Source of the DNA: Clostridiales bacterium
Lineage (GTDB): Bacteria > Bacillota > Dehalobacteriia > UBA4068
DNA length: 5,926 nt
NCBI GenBank assembly: GCA_009783495.1
Contig: WRDJ01000053.1
Span: forward strand, 1 to 5,926
Direction: 5' to 3'
A model generated the notes under the pieces. It was not told the DNA's origin and did no database searches. It saw only the letters and a program-made list of their open reading frames with translations. Position 1 is the stretch's first letter, and every line of letters starts with the position of its first letter. Of the stretch, positions 5,695 through 5,926 are shown piece by piece. The position numbers were made by a program, and so were the translations under genes.

Positions 5695-5926
5695 ATGCGC
5701 AAATTTATGAAAACCCGGCTTCTGCCGCTGCTTATAGCGCTGACTCTGTTTTTTTCCGCCCTCGGCGGGAGGCCGGCCCATGCGGCCGCGCCCACAGTTT
5801 CCGCCAAGTCGGCCATTCTGATAGATATGCGCGGCGGGCAAGTCTTGTGGGAGAAAAACGCCTATGAGCCGCTGCCCCCGGCCAGCACCACCAAGATCCT
5901 CACCGCCATAACCGCCATAGAAAACG
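5695..5926 (+). CDS. D-alanyl-D-alanine carboxypeptidase, peptidase S11 family (partial; 3' end beyond window)
   Basis: The first 77 codons of a low-molecular-weight penicillin-binding protein, which removes the terminal D-Ala from peptidoglycan stem peptides outside the membrane. A signal peptide is clear: basic MRKFMKTR, hydrophobic core (9-25), and a cleavage site after AHA (28-30). The mature start AILIDMRGGQVLWEKNAYE (40-58) is the typical S11 opening, followed by PPASTTKILTAI (61-72) with the SxxK catalytic motif at Ser64 and Lys67. The SxN and KTG motifs would lie beyond the window. The start at 5695 has GGGAGG (5681-5686) with an eight-base spacer. It sits downstream of the pnp terminator, so it needs its own promoter; I see only weak boxes in 5620-5660. 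dacF- and dacA-type genes cannot be told apart from this fragment. Confidence 0.94.
   Translation, partial: MRKFMKTRLLPLLIALTLFFSALGGRPAHAAAPTVSAKSAILIDMRGGQVLWEKNAYEPLPPASTTKILTAITAIEN

Overview
The window looks like a piece of a Bacillota (Firmicutes) chromosome. The evidence is the adjacent ruvX and DUF1292 genes (the yrrK-yrzB pair of that phylum), strong GGAGG-type ribosome binding sites before nearly every gene, sigma-A type promoter boxes, and a canonical intrinsic terminator after pnp. The fairly GC-rich coding sequence suggests a clostridial or Negativicutes-like lineage rather than Bacillus, but this is inference and I cannot name a genus.

Layout. Positions 1-3118 are read leftward (minus strand). 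In transcription order they hold a membrane-anchored probable lipoprotein (3118-2540), ruvX (2509-2090), an acidic DUF1292 protein (2024-1722), a small multi-pass membrane protein B (1546-905), and a longer paralogue A (788 to beyond the left edge). Gene A is incomplete because the window starts inside it. Positions 3119-3419 are a divergent intergenic region holding the leaders of the lipoprotein gene and of pnp. Positions 3420-5570 (plus) encode a complete polynucleotide phosphorylase, followed by a strong terminator. From 5695 a secreted D-Ala-D-Ala carboxypeptidase begins and runs off the right edge.

How it fits together. Most of the window is housekeeping: RNA decay (PNPase), a putative Holliday-junction or rRNA-processing nuclease (RuvX), and peptidoglycan trimming (S11 carboxypeptidase). 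The less ordinary part is the left third. Two tandem membrane-protein paralogues of unknown function, about 54% identical over their shared 166 residues, are each preceded by a copy of a roughly 40-base palindromic intergenic repeat. The longer paralogue carries an extra C-terminal domain that the shorter one lacks. The DUF1292 gene has a textbook consensus promoter of its own, so it and possibly B and A can be transcribed independently of ruvX. I see no mobile element, CRISPR array, tRNA, rRNA or defence system. I found no convincing new system; the paralogue pair with its repeats is the best lead.
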